DNA of 64,000 nucleotides from Planotetraspora kaengkrachanensis (GTDB lineage Bacteria > Actinomycetota > Actinomycetes > Streptosporangiales > Streptosporangiaceae): positions 204,749-268,748 of the forward strand of contig NZ_BONV01000010.1 of NCBI RefSeq assembly GCF_016862895.1, given 5' to 3'. The translations under genes were made by a program, and so were the position numbers. This document shows, piece after piece, positions 49,294-58,032 of the stretch; the first letter of the stretch is position 1; every line of letters begins with the position of its first letter. The notes beneath the pieces were generated by a model. It was given only the letters and a program-made list of their open reading frames with translations. It was not told the DNA's origin and did no database searches.

Positions 49294-50268
49294 TCAGACG
49301 TCGAAATACCTCGAGCTGGTCAGTGAGTAGTCCACACTGCCGCTGATCCAGTACTCGAGGCCGCGTGCGTAGGCCGTCACAGCGGGCGAGCCGAGTGACT
49401 CGAGGACCGGCCCGAGCGTCACCATCTCGGCGACGGCCTGGTCGCGCATCTGGCCGATCCGGTTCATCGACTCCTGGACGGTACGCCCGGTGTGGCCGGA
49501 CAGGACGCTGACCAGGTTGTTGCGGACGTTGGCACCGCTTTGTTCCTTGGCGTAGGAGATGAGGTCGTTGTCCCACACGACCACGTCGTTGGCGTGCTCG
49601 GTCATCGCGTGGACGGCGGGGTGGCGCCACTCCTCCGGGCTCAGCCGCTGCCCGGCCGCGACGTCGATCAGTGCGAACACGGTGAGCATCGCGCCGGTCC
49701 TGCGGCGCATGAAGATGTAGTCGCCGACCGTCGGGACGACGTCGTCCTCCCGGTTGGCCGCCTCCCACACCTGTGCGAACAGGTAGTCCTTGGTGACCGT
49801 TCGCCAGCGGTCGAGTTGGTCGGGGCCGCCGTGGACGGCTATTCGCGCCTTGATGTCCAGCAGGGCACGGGCGAATGGGTTCTCGATCTGATCCGTGGCC
49901 CGGTCTCCGGGGAGGTCGTCGACCACGACGTACAACTGCGGGAGGGCCCGTGCGATCTCGGCGGCCCGGCGGTCGGACTCGCAGAACGCGTCGTCGAACG
50001 CGAACAGCCAGACACACCAGTCCGTGACGAGCTGGCACAGTTCCCGGGACGCGTACGGGTACGTCCGCGCGCCCAGCCATCCGTATGCGGCCCGCCGGAA
50101 CCGCTCCAACTGGTCCGGATCATCGACCATTCCTGAGGTCGCAAGCCACGCCAGCGTGTCTCTGTCGACCTCGTCCACATGCGGGTTCACCGCGCTCGGG
50201 AAGGGGCAGGTGAGAGAGGGGATGCGGATCGGTTCCCGACCGATCCGCTTCACAGAGGGAGTCGCCAT
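49294..50268 (-). CDS. Class I terpene synthase (orphan)
   Basis: 324 residues. Metal-binding motifs are intact: FAFDDAFCESD (aspartate-rich DDxxxE, 92-97) and the NSE triad NDLISYAKE (234-242). The RY pair near the C-terminus (SSRYF, about 80 residues after the NSE triad) is the usual pyrophosphate sensor. The N-terminal IRIPSLTCPFPSAVNPH is typical of bacterial sesquiterpene synthases. Product unknown: a C10-C20 hydrocarbon or alcohol. No prenyltransferase, P450 or methyltransferase is adjacent. The upstream ankyrin gene is on the same strand, 72 bases away. Confidence 0.88.
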   Translation of the reverse strand: MATPSVKRIGREPIRIPSLTCPFPSAVNPHVDEVDRDTLAWLATSGMVDDPDQLERFRRAAYGWLGARTYPYASRELCQLVTDWCVWLFAFDDAFCESDRRAAEIARALPQLYVVVDDLPGDRATDQIENPFARALLDIKARIAVHGGPDQLDRWRTVTKDYLFAQVWEAANREDDVVPTVGDYIFMRRRTGAMLTVFALIDVAAGQRLSPEEWRHPAVHAMTEHANDVVVWDNDLISYAKEQSGANVRNNLVSVLSGHTGRTVQESMNRIGQMRDQAVAEMVTLGPVLESLGSPAVTAYARGLEYWISGSVDYSLTSSRYFDV

Positions 50269-50339
50269 CCGCCAAGCATGACCATTTGGTCAATAGAGCG
50301 CTAGAGCAGCAGCATTTACGGAAATTTCGGCCCTCAATC

Positions 50340-50726
50340 TCAACGTGGCCCTAACAAGCCCACAATGTCAGAACTCCCGAAGAACCGGGCGGTGTCCAGC
50401 GCGGACGGCGTGCCGGCGGCCGGATCGGCGCCCGCGTCCATCAGCGCCCGGATCACCTCCGTCTCCTTCTTGAACACGGCTCCGGCGAGCGGCGTCTGCC
50501 CGCGGTCGTTCGCGAGATCCGGGTCCGCGCCGCGTGCGGCGAGCGCGCGGACGGTGGCCGCGTGGCCGTGGTAGGCCGCCAGCATCAGCAGCGTGTCGCC
50601 CTTGTCGTTCCTCAGGTTGACCGGCACTCCCGCGTCCACATAGGCGCACAGGGCCTCGGTGTCCCCTGCCCGCGCGAGACCGAACAGCTTGGTGGCGAAC
50701 GCCTCAAGCTCCGGATCCGGCTCCAT
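50340..50726 (-). CDS. Ankyrin-repeat protein
   Basis: 128 residues from ATG 50726 (an ATG at 50735 adds three). Three to four ankyrin repeats: DTEALCAYVDAGVPVNLRND, GDTLLMLAAYHGHAATVRALAARGADPDLAND, GQTPLAGAVFKKETEVIRALMDAGADP. The last is degenerate. A small cytosolic protein-binding scaffold; partner unknown. Divergent from the PAC2 gene. Confidence 0.85.
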   Translation of the reverse strand: MEPDPELEAFATKLFGLARAGDTEALCAYVDAGVPVNLRNDKGDTLLMLAAYHGHAATVRALAARGADPDLANDRGQTPLAGAVFKKETEVIRALMDAGADPAAGTPSALDTARFFGSSDIVGLLGPR

Positions 50727-50834
50727 GCCGACCATTGTCCCCCGGTAAGGTCACCTCCATCACGCGGAATCCACGCGGCTCCCCAACGGTTCTGTAGGTA
50801 ATAGGCAAGCCCCCGTGAGAAAGGCTGAAACACG

Positions 50835-51740
50835 GTGTTCGACCCCACGGATCTCTACCGGCTCGACGGGGACGTCCCTGAGCTGACCGATCCGGTGCTG
50901 CTGTACCACTTCGAGGGGTTCGTGGACGCGGGAGGAGCCGGCAGGCTGGCTCTCGGGCACCTGCTCGCCGAGCTGGAGCATCGGGTCGTGGCGACCTTCG
51001 ACGTGGACCGGCTGCTCGACTACCGCTCCCGCCGCCCCGTGATGACCTTCGACTCCGACCACTGGGTCGACTACGAGAGTCCCGAACTGGTCGTCTACCT
51101 CACCCACGACGTGACGGGAACGCCGTTCCTGATCATGACGGGCCCCGAGCCCGACCGGGAGTGGGAGCTGTTCACCGAGGCCGTCGGCATGCTGGCCACG
51201 CGACTCGGCGTGGGCAGGCTCGTCACGTTGCACGGCGTCCCGATGGGCGTCCCCCACACCCGCCCGCTCGGCCTCACCTCGCACGGCAGCCGGCCCGAGC
51301 TCATCGTCGGCCCGCCGAGCCCCTTCGGCAGGGTGCAGGTCCCGGGCAGCGCGGCGGCCCTGATCGAGTTACGCCTCGGCGCCAAGGGCCACGACGCCGT
51401 CGGCTACGCCGTCCACGTGCCCCACTACCTCGCCCAGGCCGAGTATCCCCAGTCGGCCGTCGCGGCCCTGGAGGCGGTGACGCGCGCCACCGGGCTCGTC
51501 TTCCCCATGGACGGCCTCCGCGGCGCCGCGGAGGAGACCACGGCAGAGATCGAGCAGCAGATCAGTGCGTCCGCCGAGTTGTCCGGCGCGATCAAGGGCC
51601 TGGAACAGCAGTACGACGCGTTCCAGGCGGGAACCGAGCGGGAGAACCTGCTCGCCGAGAGCACACCGATGCCGACGGGGGACGAACTCGCCGCCCAGTT
51701 CGAGGCGTTCCTCGCCGAACGAGACGACCACGACAACTGA
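50835..51740 (+). CDS. PAC2-family protein (proteasome-assembly-chaperone-like)
   Basis: 301 residues from GTG 50835, with GAGAAAGG ahead. The PAC2 domain covers most of it: PVLLYHFEGFVDAGGAGRLALGHLL, VVATFDVDRLLDYRSRRPVMTFD, LVTLHGVPMGVPHTRPLGLTSHG, and the coiled-coil C-terminus ENLLAESTPMPTGDELAAQFEAFLAERDD. Widespread in actinobacteria; a chaperone-like role for the proteasome or related complexes is proposed from the eukaryotic family but not proven. The Gfo/Idh gene follows after 23 bases. Confidence 0.88.
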   Translation: MFDPTDLYRLDGDVPELTDPVLLYHFEGFVDAGGAGRLALGHLLAELEHRVVATFDVDRLLDYRSRRPVMTFDSDHWVDYESPELVVYLTHDVTGTPFLIMTGPEPDREWELFTEAVGMLATRLGVGRLVTLHGVPMGVPHTRPLGLTSHGSRPELIVGPPSPFGRVQVPGSAAALIELRLGAKGHDAVGYAVHVPHYLAQAEYPQSAVAALEAVTRATGLVFPMDGLRGAAEETTAEIEQQISASAELSGAIKGLEQQYDAFQAGTERENLLAESTPMPTGDELAAQFEAFLAERDDHDN

Positions 51741-51763
51741 GTCGTCCCCCATAAGGTGTGTTC

Positions 51764-52828
51764 ATGCCGACCTCTGAGATCCGCGTCGGGCTGATCGGCT
51801 ACGGCCCGGCAGGATCGTTCTTCCACGCCCCCCTGATCGCCGCGACCCCCGGATTACGGCTTTCCGCAGTGGTGACGCGCGACCCCTCCAGAGCCGAGCA
51901 GGCACGGCAGGAGCATCCCGGTGCGGAGGTCGTGGCGTCGGCCGACGACCTGTGGAGCCGTTCGGATCTGGTCGTGATCGCCTCGCCCAACCGCACGCAC
52001 GTGCCGCTGGCGCAGGAGGCGATCAAGCGGGGTCTCCCGGTCGTCGTGGACAAGCCGCTGACCGGGACCGCGGCGGAGGCCCGCGACCTGGTACGGCAGG
52101 CCCGCGACCGCGGGACGATGCTGACGGTCTTCCAGAACCGCCGCTGGGACGGGGACTTCCTGACGATCCGCCGGCTGCTTCCCGACCTGGGCGACGTCCA
52201 CCGCTTCGAGTCGCGGTTCGAACGCTGGCGCCCGGTCCCCAAGGGCGGCTGGCGCGAGATGGGCGGCCCCGACGAGGTCGCGGGCGTGCTCTACGACCTC
52301 GGCAGCCACCTGGTCGACCAGGCCCTGCAGTTGTTCGGGCCGGTCTCGCACGTCTACGCGGAGAGCGACGTCAGGCGGGCCGGGGTGCGGGCCGACGACG
52401 ACGCGTTCATCGCCCTGACCCACACCGGCGGGACCCGTTCGCATCTGTGGATGAGCGCGGTCACCGCGCAACTCGGCCCCCGGTTCCGGGTGCTCGGGTC
52501 CCGGGGCGCGTACGTGAAGTGGGGCCTCGACCCGCAGGAGGAGCGGCTGCGCGCGGGCGAGCGGCCCGGCACGCCCGGCGCCGTCTGGGGCGCGGAGCCG
52601 TCCGAGCGGTGGGGCTCGCTGGGGGCCGACGGCGACGCCCGCGCGGTGCCGACGGAGCCGGGCGCCTACCCGGAGTTCTACGCCGGCGTGGCGGCCTGCC
52701 TGCTGGAGGGCGCGCCGCCTCCCGTGGCACCCGACAGCGCCGCGGAGACCGTCGCCGTGCTGGAGGCGGCGACCCGTTCCGCGGCCACCGGGTCCACCGT
52801 GGTCATGGAGCAGACCGACCAGGCTTGA
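51764..52828 (+). CDS. Gfo/Idh/MocA-family NAD(P)-dependent oxidoreductase
   Basis: 354 residues from ATG 51764. Rossmann motif VGLIGYGPAGSFFHAPLI, VVVDKPLTGTAAEAR (the EKP-type Lys), and in the catalytic domain VLYDLGSHLVDQAL with Asp and His of the active site. These enzymes oxidise or reduce sugars and inositols at a ring carbon. Substrate not identified. A hairpin terminator at 52872-52899 ends this and the convergent phosphatase gene. Confidence 0.9.
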   Translation: MPTSEIRVGLIGYGPAGSFFHAPLIAATPGLRLSAVVTRDPSRAEQARQEHPGAEVVASADDLWSRSDLVVIASPNRTHVPLAQEAIKRGLPVVVDKPLTGTAAEARDLVRQARDRGTMLTVFQNRRWDGDFLTIRRLLPDLGDVHRFESRFERWRPVPKGGWREMGGPDEVAGVLYDLGSHLVDQALQLFGPVSHVYAESDVRRAGVRADDDAFIALTHTGGTRSHLWMSAVTAQLGPRFRVLGSRGAYVKWGLDPQEERLRAGERPGTPGAVWGAEPSERWGSLGADGDARAVPTEPGAYPEFYAGVAACLLEGAPPPVAPDSAAETVAVLEAATRSAATGSTVVMEQTDQA

Positions 52829-52871
52829 GGGGGCCCCTGGAACGGGTCCGGCCCTCTGAAGGCGGCTCGGC

Positions 52872-52899
52872 CCCGGATCCGGTTCCTCCCGGATCCGGG
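52872..52899. terminator. 11-bp hairpin between convergent oxidoreductase and phosphatase genes
   Basis: Arms CCCGGATCCGG / CCGGATCCGGG with loop TTCCTC, 44 bases past the plus-strand stop and 13 bases past the minus-strand stop. Confidence 0.75.
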
Positions 52900-52911
52900 C
52901 CGGAAGCCGGT

Positions 52912-53709
52912 TCAGTCCAGGAGGCGGGCGCGCATCGCCTCGGTGTCGGCGTCCGTCCAGCCGTTGGCCCCGAGCCAGCCGAGCGGGCCGCCGAACCTGT
53001 CCTCGAGGGTGGCGAAGAACTGCGCCATGTACTCGGGTCGGGGAACGTGGCTGTCGGCGGGCTTGCCGTCGAGGTCGGCCCGGTAGGTGTCGCTGGCACG
53101 CAGCCGCGCGAGGATCGCCTCGATGCGCTCGCCCGTGGCCGCGTAGTCGGCGATGATCGCCTCCGTGGTCACCCCGGCCACGGACAGCGCCAGCGCGCTC
53201 ACCACGCCGGTGCGGTCCTTCCCCGCGGCGCAGTGGACCAGCGCCATGCCGTCGTCCTCCGCGAGCACGCGCAGCGCCGCCACGACCGAGTCGGGACGGT
53301 CCCGGAGGTAGCCGTAGTAGTAGCCGGTGACCCGCAGCTCGGCGAGGGCCTCCTCATCCCTGTGGTCCTGCCACGGCAGCGCCCGGCTGTCGACGGTGTC
53401 CGCGTCGACGTCGGTGAGACGGCCGCCCTCGGCGAAGAGGGTGAGATGGTGGATGCCGACGTCGGCCACCTTGCTGAGCGGGCCGGGGCCCTCCAGACGG
53501 ACCTCGGTGTCCGACCGGAGGTCGACGACGTGCCTCAGTTTGAGCTCCCCGACCAGTCGGGTGACGTCTCGGCCGGTCAGCCCTTGGAGGTTGTCACCCC
53601 GCAGGATCCGGCCGAACCGGGTGGTCTCTCCGTCGGCGGTGGGGAGGCCGCCGAGGTCCCGTACGTTGACCGCACCTTCCAGAACTATCCAACGCTCATA
53701 GGTGTTCAT
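52912..53709 (-). CDS. Tyrosine-protein phosphatase (Y_phosphatase3 / PtpB-like)
   Basis: 265 residues from ATG 53709. NVRDLGGLPTADGETTRFGRILRGDNL at the start is the family signature. The catalytic loop is ALVHCAAGKDRTGVV (HCxxGKDRT, Cys nucleophile and Arg). The C-terminus carries ADYAATGERIEAILARLR and PEYMAQFFATLEDRFGG. Related actinobacterial enzymes act on phosphotyrosine or phosphoinositides and some are secreted; this one lacks a signal peptide. Confidence 0.9.
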   Translation of the reverse strand: MNTYERWIVLEGAVNVRDLGGLPTADGETTRFGRILRGDNLQGLTGRDVTRLVGELKLRHVVDLRSDTEVRLEGPGPLSKVADVGIHHLTLFAEGGRLTDVDADTVDSRALPWQDHRDEEALAELRVTGYYYGYLRDRPDSVVAALRVLAEDDGMALVHCAAGKDRTGVVSALALSVAGVTTEAIIADYAATGERIEAILARLRASDTYRADLDGKPADSHVPRPEYMAQFFATLEDRFGGPLGWLGANGWTDADTEAMRARLLD

Positions 53710-53772
53710 CACCTATGAGCGTAACTGCCGGAATGTGTCGCCTGTGTGATCCCCCCATGAACGTATGCCCGC

Positions 53773-55200
53773 CTACCGGGGGCGGCGTCGTTCCCGCCCG
53801 CGACCGCCGAGGACGCGTCGCCGTACCGGGCCGGTGATCACCGTCTCGGCCCCGTCGGCCTGCTCGCCGACGGCACGGGCGGGCCGGTCGAGGATCGCCT
53901 GGCCGAGCGTCAGGCCGCCTCCGATCGCCAGGCCGACGGCGGCGGCCTGCCCGATGGCCAGGAATCCCGGCCCGGCCTGGCCGTGGCTGAGCTGGAGCAG
54001 GCCCTGGTAGATGGTGTAACCGGGGGCGAGCGGCACGATGCCGGCGACGGTGTGCAGCAGCGCGGTGCCGTGGGTGCGCCGCGCGAAGGCGTGACCGCCG
54101 AGCCCGACGACGACCGCGGCGACCGCGGTGGCAAGCGGCGGCGGGAAGCCGCACTCCTGCGTGAGCACCAGGTAGACCGTCCAGCCCACCGCCCCCGCCA
54201 GCCCGGCGGTGAGCATGTTCCAGCGGGTCGCCTGGACGCAGAAGGCGAAGCAGACGCAGACCATCAGCGCGGCCGGGACCTCCACCGCCAGTCCGGCCCA
54301 TCCGTGCGGGGTCAGTCCGTCCGGCTGGACCTGAGGGACGCGCAGCCCGGAACGCACCGCGGCGTACAGGACGGTTCCCACGCCTGCCACGATCGCGGCG
54401 ACGACCACGGCGGTCTCCATGGCCCGCGCCGCGGCGGTGACCAGATAGCCCGCGATCGCGTCCTGCACCGCGCCGACGAACGACAGCCCGGGCAGCAACA
54501 TCGCGATTCCGCCGGCGACGACGAGCGGCGCCTGGGTCGTCCCACCGGAGACGAAGAGCCCGGTCGCGACGGCGGTGGCGACCGCGCCGCCGAGGACCGC
54601 CTGGTGGAAGGCCGGGACACCACGGCGCGACAGCCGGCGGCCGGCGCGGTCGATGAACGCGGTCACGCCGGCTGCGGCAAGGAAGACCTCCGGCCCGCCG
54701 CCGAGCATCACGGTGAAGAACCCGCCGAGGCACGCCCACGACAGGGTGACCTGCCACGCGGGATGGGCCGGCCGTGCGGCCTCGATCTCGTCCAGGCGAG
54801 CGGAGGCCTCGGCCTTGCCCGTGTGCCCGCATCGGATCCGCTCTGCGAGGCGGTGCAGGGCCTCGATCCGCGCGTAACCCAGAACGGCCGCGCGGACGAC
54901 CCTGATCTCGGTCAGCGGCACCGCCCGCGGCCCGCTCCGGTAGGACAGGACGATCGAGCCCGAGGTGACGTCCGCCGCGCAGTTGCGCAGCCCGAGGGAC
55001 TCGGTGACCTCCGTCATCGTGACCACCACGTCGGCCGCGGGCGCCCCGCTTCGCAGCAGCAGCTCGCCCATGCGCAGGACGATCAGCATGGTCTCGCTGG
55101 CCTCTTCACCCGCCGGAGCAGGCGGCTCCCCGGCCGGCTCTGCCGCCTTCGGCCCGTCTACAAGGGTCATCGGCCCGCGCTCTCGTCCAACCCCCGCCAT
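53773..55200 (-). CDS. Threonine/serine exporter, ThrE family
   Basis: 475 residues. N-terminal cytoplasmic region with LRMGELLLRSGAPAADVVVTMTEVTESLGLRNCAADVTSGSIVLS (DUF1212/ThrE amphipathic part), then about ten membrane helices in two halves, including WACLGGFFTVMLGGGPEVFLAA and HTVAGIVPLAPGYTIYQGLL. This is the full-length single-gene ThrE type that exports Thr and Ser. Start at 55200, or at ATG 55170 (MTLVDGP). A GGTAC-AAAGA-GTACC repeat lies 26 bases upstream. The Arg-rich C-terminal tail is cytoplasmic. Confidence 0.88.
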   Translation of the reverse strand: MAGVGRERGPMTLVDGPKAAEPAGEPPAPAGEEASETMLIVLRMGELLLRSGAPAADVVVTMTEVTESLGLRNCAADVTSGSIVLSYRSGPRAVPLTEIRVVRAAVLGYARIEALHRLAERIRCGHTGKAEASARLDEIEAARPAHPAWQVTLSWACLGGFFTVMLGGGPEVFLAAAGVTAFIDRAGRRLSRRGVPAFHQAVLGGAVATAVATGLFVSGGTTQAPLVVAGGIAMLLPGLSFVGAVQDAIAGYLVTAAARAMETAVVVAAIVAGVGTVLYAAVRSGLRVPQVQPDGLTPHGWAGLAVEVPAALMVCVCFAFCVQATRWNMLTAGLAGAVGWTVYLVLTQECGFPPPLATAVAAVVVGLGGHAFARRTHGTALLHTVAGIVPLAPGYTIYQGLLQLSHGQAGPGFLAIGQAAAVGLAIGGGLTLGQAILDRPARAVGEQADGAETVITGPVRRRVLGGRGRERRRPR

Positions 55201-55225
55201 GCCACCCGTTCAAATTGCCTATTTA

Positions 55226-55240
55226 GGTACAAAGAGTACC
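55226..55240 (-). promoter_or_regulatory. GGTAC-N5-GTACC inverted repeat upstream of thrE
   Basis: Perfect 5-bp arms in an AT-richer pocket between the STAND gene and the ThrE gene; candidate operator. Confidence 0.3.
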
Positions 55241-55286
55241 AATAGTGGATAAATAGCCATCCCCGGCGACGGGTCCGCGGCGGCGG

Positions 55287-57830
55287 TCAGGGCCGCATGG
55301 CCCGTTCGAGCACGTCCTGGGCCCGTGACACCCCGGCCTCGTTCTCGAGGCTCCGGTAGATCTCCAGCGCCTGCTCGACCGGCTCCCGCGCCTCCTGACG
55401 CCGTCCCGCGTCCACGAGGGCCTCGCCGAGGGTCCGCAGACTCCGGGCCTGCCACCAGCGGTCGCCGAGATCCTCGAAGTCCTCCACCGCGCCGCGCAGG
55501 GCGTCGACGGCCTCCTTCGTACGGCCGAGCCGGGCGAGCACCCTGCCCTCCGACAGGCTCGTGCGCGCCACGCCCCAGGAGTCTCCGAGCTTGGCGAGCT
55601 TCTCCTTGGCCCGGCGCATGGAGACGTACTCCTGCAGGCCGTTCTGGGGGTCGCCGATCTCCCCCGCCGCCCGCAGGCACCGTGCCTCCTCCCACTCCTC
55701 GTGCCGGTCCCGGAACGCCCGGATGGCGAAGCGGAGGGCGTTGCCCGCCAGGATGAACTTCCGTTCCGCCTCCATGGCCTCTCCGGCCGCGAGGTGCGCG
55801 CGGGCCTCGGTGGCCAGCACCTCACCGAGGACGCGCTGGGTCTGGGCCTCCGAATAGCGGTTGCCGTCCGACTGGAAGACGCCGAGCGAATCCTCCAGCA
55901 GCCTCCTCGCCTCGCCGTGCCGGCGCTGGGCCAGACGGAGTTCGGCGAGGTTGCGCTGGGTCCTCGCCTGCCACCACCGGTCGTCCTCGGCCTTGAAGGC
56001 CGCGATGGCGTCGATCAGGTGGCCCTGGCCGCGGTCGAGGTTGCCGTCGCTGAACAACGACATGCCCACCGACCGCGTGGCCCGCGCCGCCCACCAGGCC
56101 TCGCCGAGCCCGGTGAAGATCTCCAGCGCCCGCTCGGCGTCGCGCCTGGCCTCGGCCGGCCGGCCCATGCCCCCGACGACCGCCGACCGCTCCATCAGCG
56201 CGATCCCGAGTGCGCGGGGATCGTCGGCGCGTGTCGCGGCCTCGCAGACGACGTCGGCCACCACCTGCCAGTCCGACCAGTACGCCCGCAGCGAATGGCA
56301 GAGCGAGCAGAACGCCCTGCCGGTCCCCCACGCCAGGTCCCACAGCTCGGCCGCCCTCGCCATGTGGATCGCGGACAGCAGCGCAACGCGCTCGGCGGCG
56401 AACCATTCGGCCGACGACACCTCGGCCACCGACTCCGGCCTGCTGGTGACCGGACCCCTGCGGGTACCCCGGCGGCGCCAGTCCTGCGGCCACCGGTCGG
56501 TCGCGGCGGTCTCCGCCCGGCGGCGATAGCCGTACAGGACCCGCTCGATGGCCGCGCGGCGGTGGCTCTCCGGCTCCTCCTCCATGGCGAGCTCGCGGGC
56601 GAACAGGCGGACCAGATCGTGCAGGCGGTAGCGCATCTCGCCGGTGCCGTCGCGCCCGGAGCATTCGGCCAGCTGGGTGTCGACCAGCGCCTCCAGCTGG
56701 TCGGCGCCGTCAAGCACCGAGGTGTCGAGCAGGTCGCCCGCCACCCAGCCCTGCACGTCGGGCGCGGTCAGCAGGCCCATCAGCCTGAGCAGGCGGCGCT
56801 GGACGTCGGTGCAGTCCTCGTAGCTGAGCTGCAGGGAGGCGCGGACGCTCTTGTCGACCCGCCGCCCGACCTCCAGATGGTCGAGGCGGCGGCGCTCGTC
56901 GCCCAGCCGGTCGGCCAGTTCCTTCAGCGACCAGTTCTCCCTCGTCGACAGCCGGCCGCCGCAGATGCTGATGGCGAGCGGCAGCCGGTCGCACAGCCGC
57001 ACGATCGCGAGGGCGGAGTCGAGGTCCCCGGCCACCCTGTCGTCGCCCGCGAGCCGGGCGAGCAGCTCGACGCCCTGCGCCTCGGTGAAGGCTCCCAGCT
57101 GCCGGTCGTGGCGGTTGCGCAGGAACAGCGGCTGGCGGGAGGTCACGATGACCGCGCACCGCGGCTCGGGCGGGATCAGCGCCTTGACGTCGTCCCCGTT
57201 CTGGGCGTTGTCCAGAAAAATCAGGATCTGGCGGTTCTTGGTCCAGGTCCACCAGAGCTTCTGCAGCTCGGCGAGGCCACCGGGGTCGGTGGTGAGCCGG
57301 ACGCCCAGGGCGCGCAGGAACCCGAGCAGCACGTCCTCGGGCGTGGCCGTGCCGTCCGGGCCGCGCAGGTCGAAGTAGAGCTGGCCGTCGGGGAAGGCGC
57401 CGATGATCTCGTGGGCGAACTTCGTCGCCAGCGACGACTTCCCGACCCCGCCCTGGCCGTAGATCGACACCACCAGCGGCGAGTCGTCCGTACGGTCGGC
57501 GAACTGCCCGCGCAACTCGGCGAGGGCCTCCCCGCGCCCGGTGAAGTGGGCGATCGCGGGCGGCAGCTGGGCGGGAGGCGGAAGCGCCTCGGGACCGCTG
57601 GGCGCGGCCGGTTCCGCCCGCCGCGGCTCCGCGGTCACCCAGGCCAGCGCTCCGGCCAGCACGGCGGAGACCATGGTGATCGCGACCCGGGCGCCGATGG
57701 GGAGTGTCCAGAAGTTGAGGGAGGTGCCGAGCGCGCTGGCGACGGCGGCGATCAAGGCCACGGCGGCCGGTGCCGCGATCGACTGCCGTCGCCGGGCGGG
57801 AAGTCTGTCATCGTGCCTGGACCGGCGCAT
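55287..57830 (-). CDS. Membrane-anchored STAND ATPase with TPR array
   Basis: 847 residues. Two N-terminal membrane helices (AAPAAVALIAAVASALG and ARVAITMVSAVLAGALAWV), then NB-ARC: Walker A YGQGGVGKSSLA (125-133), Walker B QILIFLDNAQNGDDV, AVIVTSRQPLFL, LPLAISICGGRLS. Winged-helix part near 400, then a TPR array whose units carry WWAARATRSVG, WWQARTQRNL, WWQARSLRTLGEAL. No DNA-binding or enzymatic effector domain. Probably a membrane signalling switch; its trigger is unknown. Divergent from the SGNH hydrolase. Confidence 0.88.
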   Translation of the reverse strand: MRRSRHDDRLPARRRQSIAAPAAVALIAAVASALGTSLNFWTLPIGARVAITMVSAVLAGALAWVTAEPRRAEPAAPSGPEALPPPAQLPPAIAHFTGRGEALAELRGQFADRTDDSPLVVSIYGQGGVGKSSLATKFAHEIIGAFPDGQLYFDLRGPDGTATPEDVLLGFLRALGVRLTTDPGGLAELQKLWWTWTKNRQILIFLDNAQNGDDVKALIPPEPRCAVIVTSRQPLFLRNRHDRQLGAFTEAQGVELLARLAGDDRVAGDLDSALAIVRLCDRLPLAISICGGRLSTRENWSLKELADRLGDERRRLDHLEVGRRVDKSVRASLQLSYEDCTDVQRRLLRLMGLLTAPDVQGWVAGDLLDTSVLDGADQLEALVDTQLAECSGRDGTGEMRYRLHDLVRLFARELAMEEEPESHRRAAIERVLYGYRRRAETAATDRWPQDWRRRGTRRGPVTSRPESVAEVSSAEWFAAERVALLSAIHMARAAELWDLAWGTGRAFCSLCHSLRAYWSDWQVVADVVCEAATRADDPRALGIALMERSAVVGGMGRPAEARRDAERALEIFTGLGEAWWAARATRSVGMSLFSDGNLDRGQGHLIDAIAAFKAEDDRWWQARTQRNLAELRLAQRRHGEARRLLEDSLGVFQSDGNRYSEAQTQRVLGEVLATEARAHLAAGEAMEAERKFILAGNALRFAIRAFRDRHEEWEEARCLRAAGEIGDPQNGLQEYVSMRRAKEKLAKLGDSWGVARTSLSEGRVLARLGRTKEAVDALRGAVEDFEDLGDRWWQARSLRTLGEALVDAGRRQEAREPVEQALEIYRSLENEAGVSRAQDVLERAMRP

Positions 57831-58032
57831 CCGTCGTGTCCTTCAGAGCCTGGGGGTGTACGGGCGTCGTCGACGATCGGTTCTCACCCGCGATTCAAGC
57901 AGAATCGATCTACCTGTGGGCGCCCGCGTCGGCATCCCGTCTCCCGCTGTCAAAACATCGGTAAGGTATGGCACCGCAGACGCCCTTCCCCCCGCGGGAG
58001 CCTTCCGCGGTCGCACGTTGTGGAGGAACTGG

